A stretch of 64,000 bases of DNA from Pocillopora verrucosa (GCF_036669915.1 NC_089320.1:22427948-22491947); one strand, 5' to 3'. Shown: positions 45,198 through 57,668, counted from the first letter of the stretch. Made by a program: numbers and translations. The notes: generated from the sequence alone by a model not told the origin.

Positions 45198-48100
45198 ATG
45201 CACCAAACAGTATCACACGCTAATGGAAATCTCTCCTCGCGAGCGAACGCCTTCTCTGTCGAATCGTTGATATCCTCAGAACACACAAACCAACAGACAT
45301 CGATTACAAGAATGGCTGCTTCCACAGGACGCAGATCACCCGAGAGCGGAGAGCACGGTGAGTTTCTCCACCGCAATCGGGTGGTCGAACTCACACACAT
45401 TTCCATTTGCTCCTCCATCACTTTATTTCTTACCTTCCCTTTCTCAGATCCAGCGACTGAAGCGTTAGGATCAATGCAGGCCATGCAGAGCCGAGTGGGT
45501 TCTACAGAAACACTGGAATGCGAAGATATCGTTATTGAACTCCAGATGCGTGATTTATGGCAGCGTTTCTTTGAGTTGGGAACCGAAATGATAATTACCA
45601 AAGCAGGCAGGTAGGATAATAACCACTATTTAAGTCTCTTCTATCTCTATGAAGTGAACCTAAAAATGCATCGACACAAGGCTCCTTTTACGTTACAAAT
45701 ATCGTGCAGTATTTGTGATGAAGTCCCTCAGTCAGACAATGCGTCTAGAAGAAATGATTCAACGGTGAATGAATTTCTCATGTCTTGCTGTTGTGCGTTT
45801 TCCGCGTTGCCGTTCTAAAGTTTCGAATGCTTTGGCAACGCCAGGTCGCGAACAGGAAAGATTCACAGTAACTCCTAAAGGAGGTACAGATTCCTCTAAA
45901 ATTTACCGTTTTTTGTCTTCATTCATTTAAATAAACAACCATGCAGCAGCTTTTGATACTGACGGAAACGACTGAGACAAGGAAGACCACTGAAATCCGG
46001 GCGTAAAATTCCATGCCCTTGGCATTCCAATGTGGGCGTTCTTTGAGAAAAAACCTATGATTTACATTGTCACACTAAATGATAATAGAAAAGCTAGTGA
46101 CAGGATTCTACATGGACACTGCCCGGAACTCCGTTGGTAGAAAAGTAAAGATATCAGTATTTGTTGATCGCTTAAGACTAGAAAATCAGAGGAAAATTCT
46201 CAGGGTTATAAACAACTGATAAGTGAGCTAAGCTCTTCCGTTGTTCACACTTCTGGTTTCTGTATCTTTGCGCTGTCACTTGAGCTATGAAATTAAGCTT
46301 TTAAAATTAAATGGTACAAAATTGCCATAAAAAGTCAGTTCCACCCTATAGAGCCTTGGCCTGTATCTTTGCGTGATCAACCTACGTTGTTTTTCGGATA
46401 GCCAAAGCAGAGACGAGATTGAAATGAAACGCATGCAGCGAGCATGTATTATTTTCCATTATTCCCTGGCTTACGAGTTGATTGAAAGTCATCAACAGAG
46501 GTCGTGGTTTTGAAATGTTATCCAAACTATGGGAAGTTCTGCTCACAAGACGAACGTATCGCCCAGTGTCCGATTGAGCAAAAGATCTATCGAAATGTAA
46601 CAAATGTGTTACCAGGAGAAAGGAATGAATAATCGCGAAATGTGAAACCGAACATCTTTAATCGAAATATTTGGTTTTTTTTGTCCCGAGTTTTCCTTTC
46701 TTTTAGCCGTTTTCTGCAGTTTAGTGTCATTTTTTTAGTATTTGCTCGTTTCCTAGAATAAAATCTTGTGATGTGCTCTGATCAAGTCTGTTAAATTTCA
46801 AATAGGTATCGTATTTTAAGCGTCCAGTCAAAATTGTTCCCTAAATTGTCAGATTGAAAACTGACGCGCTAATATCTGTTGTGGTCTTTTTTTAGTCTTT
46901 ATCAGTGACAATTTAACTTGATGAAAACATCGCTCTGACGATTGGAGTACTTAACTCTTCAAAGAAGCTGTTACACCTCAAATTTAGGAATGATAACCTC
47001 AAATTCATTAGAACAGATCTGGTGTAGAAAATTTCTCATCCAGTGGAATGAACTCTTACGATGTTTGAAATGCCACTCATCTAAGTTCCTTAGCGTCCTA
47101 CCGAAAATTTTTTTTGCACCCGTCTTGCATCAAATGCGATCTGGCTTTCAAGGCACTTGGCACGGATTATCCAAATTAATTAAAAGGGTGGCCACGGCGA
47201 AGGTTATCCAGAATGATTGAAGTACTAAACATCCTACAAAACAGGAAAAAAGCTGTTCTAATTAAATTCGGTTGAAGGGTCGTTTAGCTGTCCAAGGAAG
47301 GAACGTCACGTCAAATAAGATTACCCAGATGTTTTGTGAAGGTAGAGCGAAACATCTGCACGAGGAATGTTTTGAGTCACATCTATGTTAGATGTCGAAC
47401 CCGTTTTGGGCATGAAGTCAGTTTTGATACTTTGCTTCATCACCGATTTCAGATTTTCTCCACAGTCGCGAATTAAATCGTATACGTATACACGTTCCCA
47501 TTTCAACAAATAAATGAATGAATAGATAAGAGATTGAATGAATCAGTGAATGACGAACGAGAAAATGATTGAATGAGTGAAGAAATAAAGACCGAGAAAA
47601 TAATAAAAGACCTTTAGACTTGAATAGTTAATATGATATTCATCCTAAAAAACCTTACTGAATTTTCTCTTAATATATCTAGCTCAAATGAATGTTAATT
47701 GCTGTTGTAATTTTCTGTGCAAGGCGCATGTTTCCCGCCATCCGAGTCAAAGTTTCCGGACTGGATCCCAAAAGCTACTACATGCTCATGATGGACATAG
47801 TACCGCTGGACAACAAACGTTACAGGTGAGGACGATGATAAGCGTAAGACTCGAATCCAAGAACATGATCTAACAAAGTACTCACAGGATCCTTGATTGA
47901 ACGATGCTACAATTAGAAACAAGAGAGATGGTAAGATCCGAACAGCAGGACGCGTGTCATATGAACTTCGTAATAAACCACGCTCACCGTGGAGTCTCTG
48001 TGGCTCAGTGGTAGAGCATCGAAACGCGGAATCCGAAGGTCTGAGGTTCGATTCCTCATGGGGACTCAGAATTTTTTCTTTGTCCCACGCTCGTGACAAA

Positions 48101-51100
48101 ACGAAAAAAACTTCTTTCTTTATGCTACAATTGTTCAAAGATTTCCCTCGTGACATTGTTTTTGGGTCCGTTGGTTTTCTGCGACATAGAAAATTACCCT
48201 ACAAAGAAACTGTGTGACAATAATTCGCCACAATGGGCAAATATTATGGCGGTAAAGCTCACTAAAGGATGGTGTAGAATGAATTTCATTTACGAGGAGG
48301 AAATTGTCAACTTGAAAAGTTGAGGCTGAATTTTCGAGACGCAGTAACCTTTACGGAGCCTTTTTAATCTGTTCAAAGACAAATTGATCTAATCACCATT
48401 TATCGCTGATATAAGCCGTGAGCAAACTTAACAGCAAAGCACACTACAACAGGAATGACACAAACAATATTTATCAGTAATTTTGTCGCGAGTTCCTTCA
48501 TTGAGGGTTACGTTATATGATTCATTTAACTCACAGGTATGCATACCACAGTTCCAAATGGGTTGTAGCGGGAAATGCGGACGCGCCGATGCCAGGCCGG
48601 GTGTATATTCACCCGGATTCTCCCGCGCTTGGCGAGGAGTGGATGAGACAAGTAGTGTCATTTGATAAAGTCAAACTGACCAATAACGAGCTGGATCAAC
48701 AAGGACATGTGAGTGGATTTATGCAGTTTGTCGGTACTGTCGCTGTATCATTTGATGATACTTTATTAAACTGTTCGGATCAGTGTTAAAATGGTGAACG
48801 GTTAAAATGGAAACTCTTCCCGCCTGCGTACAACCATTTGTGTGCCCACATAACAATAATTGTATTAGCTTTCATCAGGAGGAAAGAAGACCCTTAAAGT
48901 TCGAGTTTAAACTTAACAATGCCTTTCTCCATTTTAAGATCATACTTCACTCCATGCACAAATATCAACCAAGAATTCACATAATAAAGAAGAAAGATAC
49001 CTCAGACACGGTTGCTGTGGACGTAGAGAAGCCGTCTTCCTTGAGGAAGACGTTCGTCTTTCCTGATACCGTTTTTACGACGGTTACCGCGTATCAGAAT
49101 CAACAGGTACCGTATATCAAGCATTGTTCCCAACACCCATTAGTTTGTATAAAGCTTATACAGTTTACCGAGTGTGGGTTTCGTGCTTTACGCCAGTCAA
49201 TGATTAGTGTCTTCAAATTGGAAAGTAGTTTGATTCCCGCTGATGGCTTTGGCAGTGGCTATACCTAAAAATGGGACTTTTCGTACAGCTGATAGATACA
49301 AACAGCACAAATACAGCATTGACAGATTACATTCTCGGCAAAATGCTATCATTTACCAGTTTTTTTCTTTTTTTGAGGCAATGCAAGCAATCGAGAATGC
49401 TATAATTTATAAATGTGTATTTGATTCTTGTTTTAATCATTTATTTCGGTCATGTCGTTTTCGCGAAAGCATTTTTATATTGTTTAGGAAAGTTAAACAA
49501 TGTTTTTAGAACGATGTATTTTGTGGTGGTAGCACCAAAAAGGTGTCAAAATCCATCAGGGTGTAAATTTAACATCTACAACAACAACAACGTGTTTATC
49601 GCTTCATCGTTTTGGTCGATTTTCAAAGGCAACATTGGCTAAAATAAAATAGCGACGGCTGACGTCCCAAAGTAGGCTGTATTGAGTTTGTTAGTCTTCA
49701 TTAGCTTTTTCTTCAAGCTTTTAATCTAATATCCTTGTACACCATCAATTTGGAACTGAACAGAAATTGTCTGAAAATAAGATTTAAATGATTTTCTGAA
49801 GGATTATCTTAAAAAGCCCTGCTTTTTATTCTCACAAACAAACAAAATCAGTTTCATCGGAAAGGCGATTTGATAGGTCAAAGACTTGAAAGTCCGCATT
49901 TGTCCCTATCGGTTTCGTCTCGTCAAAACTTCTGTTTTTCCCATTAGAAGGTTAATTCGTGTGTGTGGGCAGATGTTCTAAGAACAAGACTCCTTCATCG
50001 TTTGCCTTTGAGACGTACCGTGTTATTTCATTCATAACTTTGATTCTGGTTGCCAATCGCTTTCCTATATGTTATGATGTCTTTTTGCGATATTAGAGTG
50101 GTGGCATTATTAACCGTTGCACTTGGGGCGACTATCAATAGTATTAAACGTGGTGAAAGCATCAAAACAACACTCCAGTAAAGACTTAAAGGGTGTTTTC
50201 CTTTGATCAGGCGCTAACAGTATGTTTTTATAATTCACTTTCGGTAAATATATCCCGGCTGGAGTAATTTCAATTCTCGTCCGGTCGCTTAAGCGTTGAT
50301 TACTCCATCGATGTAACGATAATGCGCACGGCTCCTTTGATCTGGGGAAGTATTTTACATTAATTTTGTTAATGGCCTCAATTAGGACTTATTTTTCCTT
50401 TTGCCGCCGTATTTAAGAGACAATAGAAGTATTTTTATGATGTTGTTTGGTGAATAAACGACATGTTATTTGCTTAATTCACGAACCCTAAAACGACAAT
50501 CATTTTTATACTCGATATTTTCCTAAAAACGGTCTTTTTCTCGAAGGCATCAAGAAGAAGCCGTTTGAATTAAAAATACTAATTTCTCACATTTTTCATT
50601 GGCCCATGGTGCTTCCTTTTTTATATATATTTCTTTGCGGATAAAAATAGGAAAAAATACAAGGAAAAAACTCGGAAAGAACCCTTTACTCAGAAAAACA
50701 CAGGTAGCATATTGGGAAAGATACAGTATGAGTAGTCTTTCAGCTCTACAAAAATTCACTTCCATTTTATTTTATATATATATATTTATATATCACTTTT
50801 TTCATCCATGAACTGAAACAAGATACGGGTTATGACAGCTTTGACTTAGAATTTCTTTTATTTTCTTTTTAGCCAAAGAACTCTAAATTTGCTAAACTTT
50901 ACCTCGTCTGTCTGTAGGACTGTTTCGGTAAATGGATTAATTAAAGAGATTTGTGACAAATAACATTACATTAAATTGCATTTTTTTAGGTTTACTTTGT
51001 GCGTAAATCTGACTGGAGATTTCGTTCTATTCCAGATAACTCGATTGAAGATTGACAGTAATCCTTTTGCAAAAGGATTTAGAGACTCGGGCCGAGTCAG

Positions 51101-52320
51101 GTGAGTAACAAGACTTGTACTTAAATTGCCACAAATATTTCAGTTGGGTATAAGAATAGGTTGCCTAAAAATTTTGTGTTGACAAGATCAGCCACAAACC
51201 TGTATGAAGCGGTCTCCAACGGGGAATAGCGGGATGACCTCTTAATAAAAAAAACGATACACAACGCCCCTTCATGTCAAAATTGATTACTCAATGTACA
51301 GAATGTCGCTTAAAAATACTACTTACTTTGATTTTGGGGAAGAAACATGGATTTAAAATTACTTTATAGATTATTTTTATAGTTCCGCTATAAGTGACCG
51401 TTGGATACAGGTGGAAAATAATGCAAAAAGGCTGGGTGACCTCTTAATTGAAGGTCCATTTACCAACTTGGATATGCTTTGATATTGTGCAAAATCGATT
51501 AAAAAGAAGTTTTTATTTATTGTGTTTTTATATAAACAGGGATCCAATGGAAGAGATAATGCAAGCTTATTCATACTTTAGACCAACCGCAGGAAGAACT
51601 TTACATTATTCAAACTTCAGGGGAAGAGATGAACAGCTTAGTTCCGGTGAGTCGACAGTATTTGGATCTCTTCTCCTTATATCGATCTGGTGGTTGCGTT
51701 TTTAAAACTGACCAATTCACAGTTTATTCCTTCCCATGACAAAAAACTCAGATCCCGATTGAAAAAAATGCCTCTTTAAAAGGTGTTTCTTTTACCTCCA
51801 TTAAAGGCACGACTACAATCAGGAGATAACGGCAAGGAGTGTGTCTTCCGATTGCCCTTTCGACCACATTCAGAGCCGCATTGATATGCTCTCGTCATGT
51901 TTATCTCTTTATTTTTATTATTTTTCCTTTTGGGCAGATCAAGGTTCTTGTTCCCCGCATGCATCAGTCCCTGTACCATCTCCTTATCAGAGTGTTCCTC
52001 TAAGTCCTACGATGCCGCCTCAGACACCAACATGTCATTCAAATACTGCTTTCTCTGCCTTCAATGCGTGCTTATCGTCATTACCGCACGGCGCCATGTT
52101 ACCTACTCAGTATCATGTGACACCCTACTGTTCCGCCACAGAAACGTACGGCCACATGCTCCACACAGCGGTGTCACCGTTTTCCACCCGCGAACCCAAT
52201 GCTGTGGTCAGCCAATCAGATACGGGCATCCCACTTAGCCCAATTGTTACTCATCAGGCGAGTGGCTTTCAAGGAAATACGTATGCTTCTCCACATGCGT
52301 TCACGACACATACAATGTGA
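45198..52320 (+). CDS. TBX18: Tbx15/18/22-type T-box transcription factor, eight exons, complete
   Basis: Exons: 45198-45357, 45448-45610, 47724-47825, 48537-48708, 48939-49106, 51036-51100, 51540-51646 and 51938-52320. All joins are in phase, giving 439 residues. The start at 45198 follows an in-frame stop and was chosen over 45312 because it includes AFSVESLI (18-25), the Groucho-binding eh1 motif found at the N-terminus of Tbx15/18/22. The T-domain covers about 85-278: [110 protein letters not shown]. IHPDSPAxGExWMRQ and HIILHSMH point to the 15/18/22 subfamily rather than Tbx20 or Brachyury. A post-T-domain [12 protein letters not shown] block also resembles Tbx15. The tail is Pro/Ser/Thr-rich. 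Human members are longer. The symbol marks the subfamily, not one-to-one orthology. Expected role: nuclear repressor in patterning. Confidence 0.95.
45611..47723 (+). other. T-box intron 2
   Basis: A 2.1-kb intron inside the T-domain. It starts with the weaker donor GTAGGA. At 47505-47590 there is a degenerate GAAT/GAATGA-rich stretch. No nested gene was seen. Confidence 0.75.
47994..48110 (+). mobile_element. tRNA-derived SINE in T-box intron 3
   Basis: 47994-48065 folds as a tRNA: acceptor GTCTCTG with TGGGGAC, D-arm GCTC-AGTGGTA-GAGC, T-arm TGAGG-TTCGATT-CCTCA. Box A (TGGCTCAGTGG) and box B (GGTTCGATTCC) of the RNA polymerase III promoter are intact. The anticodon arm has an A-C mismatch and an 8-base loop with no T at position 33, so it is not a working tRNA. 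A T run follows at 48072-48077, then a non-tRNA body around TTTGTCCCACGCTCGTGAC ending in an A-rich stretch, as in a SINE. A decayed tRNA gene is the alternative. Confidence 0.7.
49107..51035 (+). other. T-box intron 5
   Basis: A 1.9-kb intron between the two exons that encode the C-terminal third of the T-domain. It is AT-rich and has an AT-rich simple stretch near 50773-50792. No gene or element was recognised. Confidence 0.75.
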
Positions 52321-52581
52321 ATTTCACGAGTCCTTATTTTCGTTGTGTACTTTTGATTTAAAAAGGTATTTTAGAAATCATCAGTTAGTTCGCTTGATAT
52401 TGAACAAGCATCGATAATTCGAAATATTTTTTATGAGACAGTTGGAATAGTTCACCAGACTGATATCAGGTGTAAATATTGTAAGTTAAATCATTATAAC
52501 AAGAAATTGTTACAGTTTCTTAGGTTACCGGCAGAACCTTTTAAAAATTCAAAGACAATTATTTGTGAATATGAATATCAG

Positions 52582-52587
52582 AATAAA
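52582..52587 (+). terminator. Candidate polyadenylation signal of the T-box gene
   Basis: AATAAA lies 262 bases after the stop codon and before the convergent second GPCR gene, whose coding end is at 52841. Confidence 0.5.
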
Positions 52588-52840
52588 CCATATGTTGATT
52601 TTTGTAGTTTGGAATATCAGTAAGGATTATTTTTGATGCTGGGTGGAAGAGAGGAACCCAAAAAATTTTGCCCTTTTATTTGTTCAGTCAGCGAGCTTAC
52701 TAAAACTTGGAAAATGATATTTATCTAGAAATATTCTTCTTGAAATGGACCGGTCCCACATCTTACTTCAGACAAATTCTTCCGAGTATCTCCTTATCTT
52801 CGATGTCCGTTTTCTTTCAGAATTCAGACAACTCGAAATG

Positions 52841-54535
52841 TCATATGCCCGTGGTTGTTTTTGTTCTTTCAGCGGCGTGGTGCGTTCCTTGTTGGTTCTC
52901 ATGCCACGGTCTTACATGACATTGTGAACAACTGCTGGGCCGGGTTTTCGCGCGGCAACAACAACCTTTAAACTGGCAGATCATTCTAAAAATTTCAGCT
53001 CTAAACTCGCTGTTAAGCGCAATATGACAAATGGGGTTAATAAGAGAATATGACATCATCATGCAAAAAATGAACGTCCCTTTTACTGACAAAGGACTAA
53101 CGATATCATCAGATCCCAAAATCCACGCCAAGCTGTGCTGATAAAAAGGATACAGAAAACAAAGGAATAATAGAACCTCTATGACTAAGATGCGAGCCGC
53201 TCTTTTATTCCTCCGATGGCGATTTTGCGAGCTTTGGGAAACATCCGATGGGCTTATTACGGAGTCTCTGCGCAACTTCAGAATGATCTTTATGTACGCT
53301 ACCGTGAAAAATACCCCAGGAAGCCATTGTGTTCCTATGATAAGCAGCAGGAGCGTTACCTTTATCCAGAAATCTGTAGCCACAACACCACAACTACGTT
53401 TATCATCTATTTTCGTGTCAATCGATAAGGCAAACCAGACACTAGTGAGTAACCCTAAGACCCACGAAAGGACCACAGCGCCCTTGGCAATATTTATAGT
53501 CATCTGTAAGAGAAAAATGAAACCAAAGATTGACTAAGAATTGAAACTACCGTCACCATTTTAATAAGCCCCCCTCCACTCTAATACCCTCCCCCTCTGT
53601 GAAAAACCCCTCTTTGATTAATCTCTCTCTAATAAGCCACCTCCTTCAAGCACAAAAAGTCGGAAGGTAATTGATGTAATGTTCTTCATCCGTGATCTCG
53701 GTAGCGTCTCACTAAAAAATATGCTTGTATGCGAGTATGTTTTATTAATTACTACATCTAGACGACGAGAGATTATAGGCGACAACTCAAAATAACGATA
53801 ATTAATCGCATTTTGAGTAAATTGTTAATAGGCCCCTCTCCCCTCTCTGACAATTTTCCCCTCTAGGTGGGGGGGAGGGGGGTCTTATCGTTAACGATAT
53901 TAGGCGTCAGTTTCAATCGCAGCCTAGTGGCTGAGAAAGATAGAACATGGAATCGTGATACTCATTAGAATAAACGCTAATAAACGAGGTAGCCGTTTTG
54001 AGATCATGTACTGTGCGCAAAAATGTCAATTCTTTTAATTTTTTAAGCCCTTTATGAATGTTTAATTTGATGGCAATTTTTTAATAAAGATTCTCACAAT
54101 ATTTCTCTTTCATCAAATGAAGATGTCAAATCATCACTTTGAGAACTTTGATAATTAATAATTAATTTTATTGTAATTTACCTGTTTTTTCAGCGGGTGT
54201 ACTACAGCCTGAAATCGTTCCAAGCTCATAAGCATTAAAGTTATTATGGAAACCGTTAAACTGCTCTGGACGATCATGAATATCCCTTTACAACCAGCAC
54301 TTCCTAATAACCTCGGCCATTCGCCTTGCGAGGAATAATCCAAATAAACAGGTACAAACACGATGATGCGTAACACGTCACCCACAGCTAAGTTCAGGTT
54401 GAACAGATTGGCAACGTTGGCGATTCTCCCCTTTCGCAAAATCACCGCAAATAAAAGGAGATTTCCAAGGGCCCCGAACACAAAGACGTTAGATAGCCAC
54501 GTTACTCGTATGATATGGCCAGTTGAGGAATTCAT
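52841..54535 (-). CDS. Class A GPCR, second, two exons, complete
   Basis: Exon 1 is 54535-54182 and exon 2 is 53503-52841, in phase across a GTAAAT donor and TTACAG acceptor, giving 338 residues. A short N-terminus carries one sequon (N2). Conserved positions: N25 (1.50) in GALGNLLL, D53 (2.50) in NLAVGD, C82 (3.25), ERF (106-108) in place of DRY with Arg kept, W132 (4.50), a loop 2 Cys in KRSCGVV. Helix 6 has CFLYP where CWxP is usual, and helix 7 has NPICH where NPxxY is usual. The tail has CCC near its start, a likely palmitoylation site, and many Arg/Ser. The intron is in intracellular loop 2, unlike the first GPCR (loop 3), so the two are not recent duplicates. It converges on the T-box gene with about 520 bases between stops. 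Ligand unknown. Confidence 0.88.
53504..54181 (-). other. Intron of the second GPCR gene
   Basis: A 678-base GT-AG intron. It includes a purine/pyrimidine-skewed area near 53570-53640 and a G-rich run at 53869-53882. No gene lies inside. Confidence 0.8.
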
Positions 54536-56507
54536 TTCGCCGAAAACTGAAGGTCTGCTCTTTTTTTACACCTGCAATGTAATTTTGAAATTTTAGAAGT
54601 CTTGGCTTGACTTGGTAAATATCAATATTCCTCTGAATAATACTCTTTTGCTTTCACAATACTCGCTTTTTCGCGTTAGTAAGTCTTCCTTTTTTTGAAC
54701 CAACCCAAAATGCAAAAGACGTCCTTATAAGCCTTGAAGACTAAAGGTCGGAGATTTCAGTTCACGTCGTTTCAGTCACGTAGCAGAAGATGACTTTGTT
54801 ACGAAATCGCTCTTCAGTACTCGTTTGTTAAAAGGTTCTCGGTGAACTTTGTATTGTATCTCTAGGCTTTCTTCTAATTTCCTTGAAAATAACGTCCTCG
54901 CTCATAACAAGACTTTCAGCGTAGTTTGGTAACTCACCTTGACGCGAATCTCAGATAAAAAACCACGAACGAAATCTTTAGTCACAAGATGAGTTCGCTC
55001 CTTCTCTCACGTTCACAGGCTTGTTATCTTTTTGTATTTCAACTCGGAAATGGAAATTTTGTGTTCTAACAACACTCCCTACAATTCTAATTGCTACAGC
55101 GGCGAATGATGATTGTTTGTAATCAATTTTTCCTGATCTCTGTTCCAATGCAAAGAGGCTCGTGATTGTGTTTGACTGCAAATGCATCACAGTTTAATTT
55201 CATTCGTTTTATAATGAGGTCTAAATCAAACAGATTGGTGGTCGAGTTTCTACGTGTGGCAGATATGTCAATATTGTTTTCACAACTGAACTTACCTGAA
55301 GAAAATTATACGCTCGTCATTGGTTCCTGTTGCATTGAGATAATTTGACAAATAAAACAATGGAGAAAAAACAGAACCTGGTGTGAATTTAAAGTCAGTC
55401 GCGTCATCAAAAAATTGGCCATAACATTGAAAACAGAATTAACAAAAAACCTTCCCACGTAACTTTATTTTCAAATTTGTTTCAGTTTTATGATCTAGTT
55501 CATTTTTTATGAAGGTATTAGTGCTCTGCATATCGAAGGTTGCATTTTATAAATAGCAGTGCCATTATATATTTCACCGAGCAATAAACATTAATTCATA
55601 ATTACAATTTTTGGTCCCTTTATGATCTACCTGCCGAGGAAGTAATTAAAGGAACTGTTGGTCACCACGTGAATAATCATTGCCAAAACGAGACACCATT
55701 TATCCCAAGTTGTAATCACATTTCTTAATTTATTTTTCGAGTAAGTATGATTTATTTTTTTCTTAATTACAACTGAAGAAAGAGAAGAGGTGTAGAAAAT
55801 ATAATTGTAAAGCGTAAAAAAAAAAAGAACTTGATGAGGAGCCTTGTTATAAATAACGAGCGTCCCTTAGGGCAGGTCTTTTATTTTGATGGGAATATCT
55901 CTTGTTTTCCCAAGGCTTCCTCTCAATCTTACAATTTCAATATCAAACGCAAAGCCTGATAAACATCTATTACTTTATGTACGTAAGAGCCACTCCGTAA
56001 AATGTTGACTTTCCTACGTATATTTATTGTGCGCGATAATAACTACGACCACAGTACCGGTTCTAGATTTAATTTAAAAATTCATAAAGGCCAGATAAGA
56101 AAATAAAATGCCTTTAGTTGATATTTGACATCTCTGGAATCCATATACAGCTATATTTACAGTATGAATATCAACCATTATTTTTTCAGGTCACCGACAG
56201 ATTTCTATATATATTGCATTATGTATTTGCGTTTGCAGTTAATTTTTCAGCGTAGAAAAATACCGCAGATAATAACAGCATCTGAAAACAAGAATTAAGG
56301 GATAAAACTGTCTCAAAGATAATGGTATCACATTGGACCGAGAGCTGTTTTAACTATTAAGTTTACTGCAGCATACATGTTCCTGTATTCCTTTTTTGGT
56401 ATTCCAGTTCCAATATCCCAACCACAAAGCAAAATTTTTCATGTGAAGGTGCTATGTATGAGCTGTTCTCCTTTATGAAGTGTGTCATACGAACTGCTTT
56501 CATCCTT
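54536..56507. other. Region between second GPCR and coiled-coil protein B
   Basis: About 2 kb holding the GPCR 5' flank and the 3' flank of protein B. It is AT-rich with no supported gene or repeat. Confidence 0.45.
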
Positions 56508-57668
56508 TCAATCATCTTGTGAGATGTCTTCTTTCGTAGCAGTCCAGCAGGTTTTCTGCCTTCTCGTGTCTGTTGGGCTATAATCAGGAGGCGGGATCAA
56601 ATTAATATGAGCGAGAGTTCCTCTTCTCCTTGGGCTATAACGTCCAAGTTCTCCTACTTTTTCATCCAAATCCTGCTCGCCGGTAGAGGTCTTAGCACTC
56701 AGTCGGCTTATGACTGCCAAACCCAGAGAAACGTGACCAACTGCTTTAAATTTACCCGACAGCTTGGTGCTTTGCATTAAATCCACGTTGGTCTTCGATG
56801 ACTGTAAGTTGTAGGGATTACCACGCTTCGGCTTTGGTGATAATGGAGCTGTAGGAACATACTGCGTTGGACTCAAAAGCGATCCTGAGTCACCGTGACT
56901 AAAACTATTAGGAAAAAGAAGATTTGCAAGGCTATCCTGACTAAAATCACTCAGAGATCTCCCCCTAGTTTTAGGAATTATATCAACAGTATCGACAGCT
57001 GCATCATCGTCTTCAAGGGACGTTTCCTTGTCATTTTCTTCTGTCTGAATTTTTATTTCCTGGTTAAATCCCTCGTGTAAAGGATCGTTCTCATTCAAGA
57101 CTTGTGGGGTACAAGATTTTAAGTTTTCATCTGTTTTCCTACGACTATTTTCATTAGGGCTGCTGTGGGTTCTTCGAAAGAGCACTTTCTCCGGCACCGA
57201 AAGAAAACATGTTTTGCTTTCCTTCACAGAGATGTCGTGACTACTTTGAGAGCCAACACTAACATCATTTGATATGGCCGTGTTGGCCCACTGCGAAATA
57301 GTTTCTGGCGATTTTGCTCTTCTTAAGGGAATAGGACTTTTGGACACAATGGGAGGAAGTTTAGAGGTGAATTGTGACGAGCAACCAGAATTGCGTCGAG
57401 GAAAATCTGAGGGAATTCCACGCGCGTGCTCTGATCCTCTGCGCCTGCAGGATCTTGGAGACAAAAATAACTTGAAACCGGCATCGAGAGTCTCTCTTGT
57501 TCTCCTTAAGTCGAGCAGTTCCCGCTGAAGTTGTTTTTCCTCTTTTTCATACCTTGATAGCTGCTGACAGAGCGTGCGATCTGCCGCCTGGTTTAACTTC
57601 TGTGCACGATTGTCGCTCTCAGTTATTGTTAAGGAGCCACTTCTCTTCTTTCGGTTTGACTCACTCAT
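56508..57668 (-). CDS. Intronless Ser-rich coiled-coil protein B
   Basis: The first ATG of the open frame is at 57668 and gives 386 residues. The family is unknown to me. It has a short coiled coil at about 34-62 (EKEEKQLQRELLDLRR) followed by a polar, Ser/Pro-rich and probably disordered body. Basophilic-kinase-type sites: RRGS (76-79), RRNS (91-94), RRTHS (165-169), RGRSLS (235-240) and RRGT (348-351). SP and TP dipeptides are also frequent (for example SPKPKR, SPTDTRR). No signal peptide or membrane helix. Gene structure, strand, the N-terminal coil and site content resemble protein A at 37111-38697. A real distant paralogy is plausible but could also be shared composition. An upstream exon is possible, since CCACAG occurs just before the ATG. 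Confidence 0.7.
   Translation of the reverse strand: MSESNRKKRSGSLTITESDNRAQKLNQAADRTLCQQLSRYEKEEKQLQRELLDLRRTRETLDAGFKLFLSPRSCRRRGSEHARGIPSDFPRRNSGCSSQFTSKLPPIVSKSPIPLRRAKSPETISQWANTAISNDVSVGSQSSHDISVKESKTCFLSVPEKVLFRRTHSSPNENSRRKTDENLKSCTPQVLNENDPLHEGFNQEIKIQTEENDKETSLEDDDAAVDTVDIIPKTRGRSLSDFSQDSLANLLFPNSFSHGDSGSLLSPTQYVPTAPLSPKPKRGNPYNLQSSKTNVDLMQSTKLSGKFKAVGHVSLGLAVISRLSAKTSTGEQDLDEKVGELGRYSPRRRGTLAHINLIPPPDYSPTDTRRQKTCWTATKEDISQDD

Noticed and set aside
45188-45601. 137-codon minus-strand frame over T-box exons 1 and 2
   Set aside because: Antisense shadow of the well-supported T-box exons.
47994-48066. Functional tRNA gene
   Set aside because: The anticodon loop has 8 bases, lacks T33 and the anticodon stem has a mismatch. 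A SINE-like body follows.
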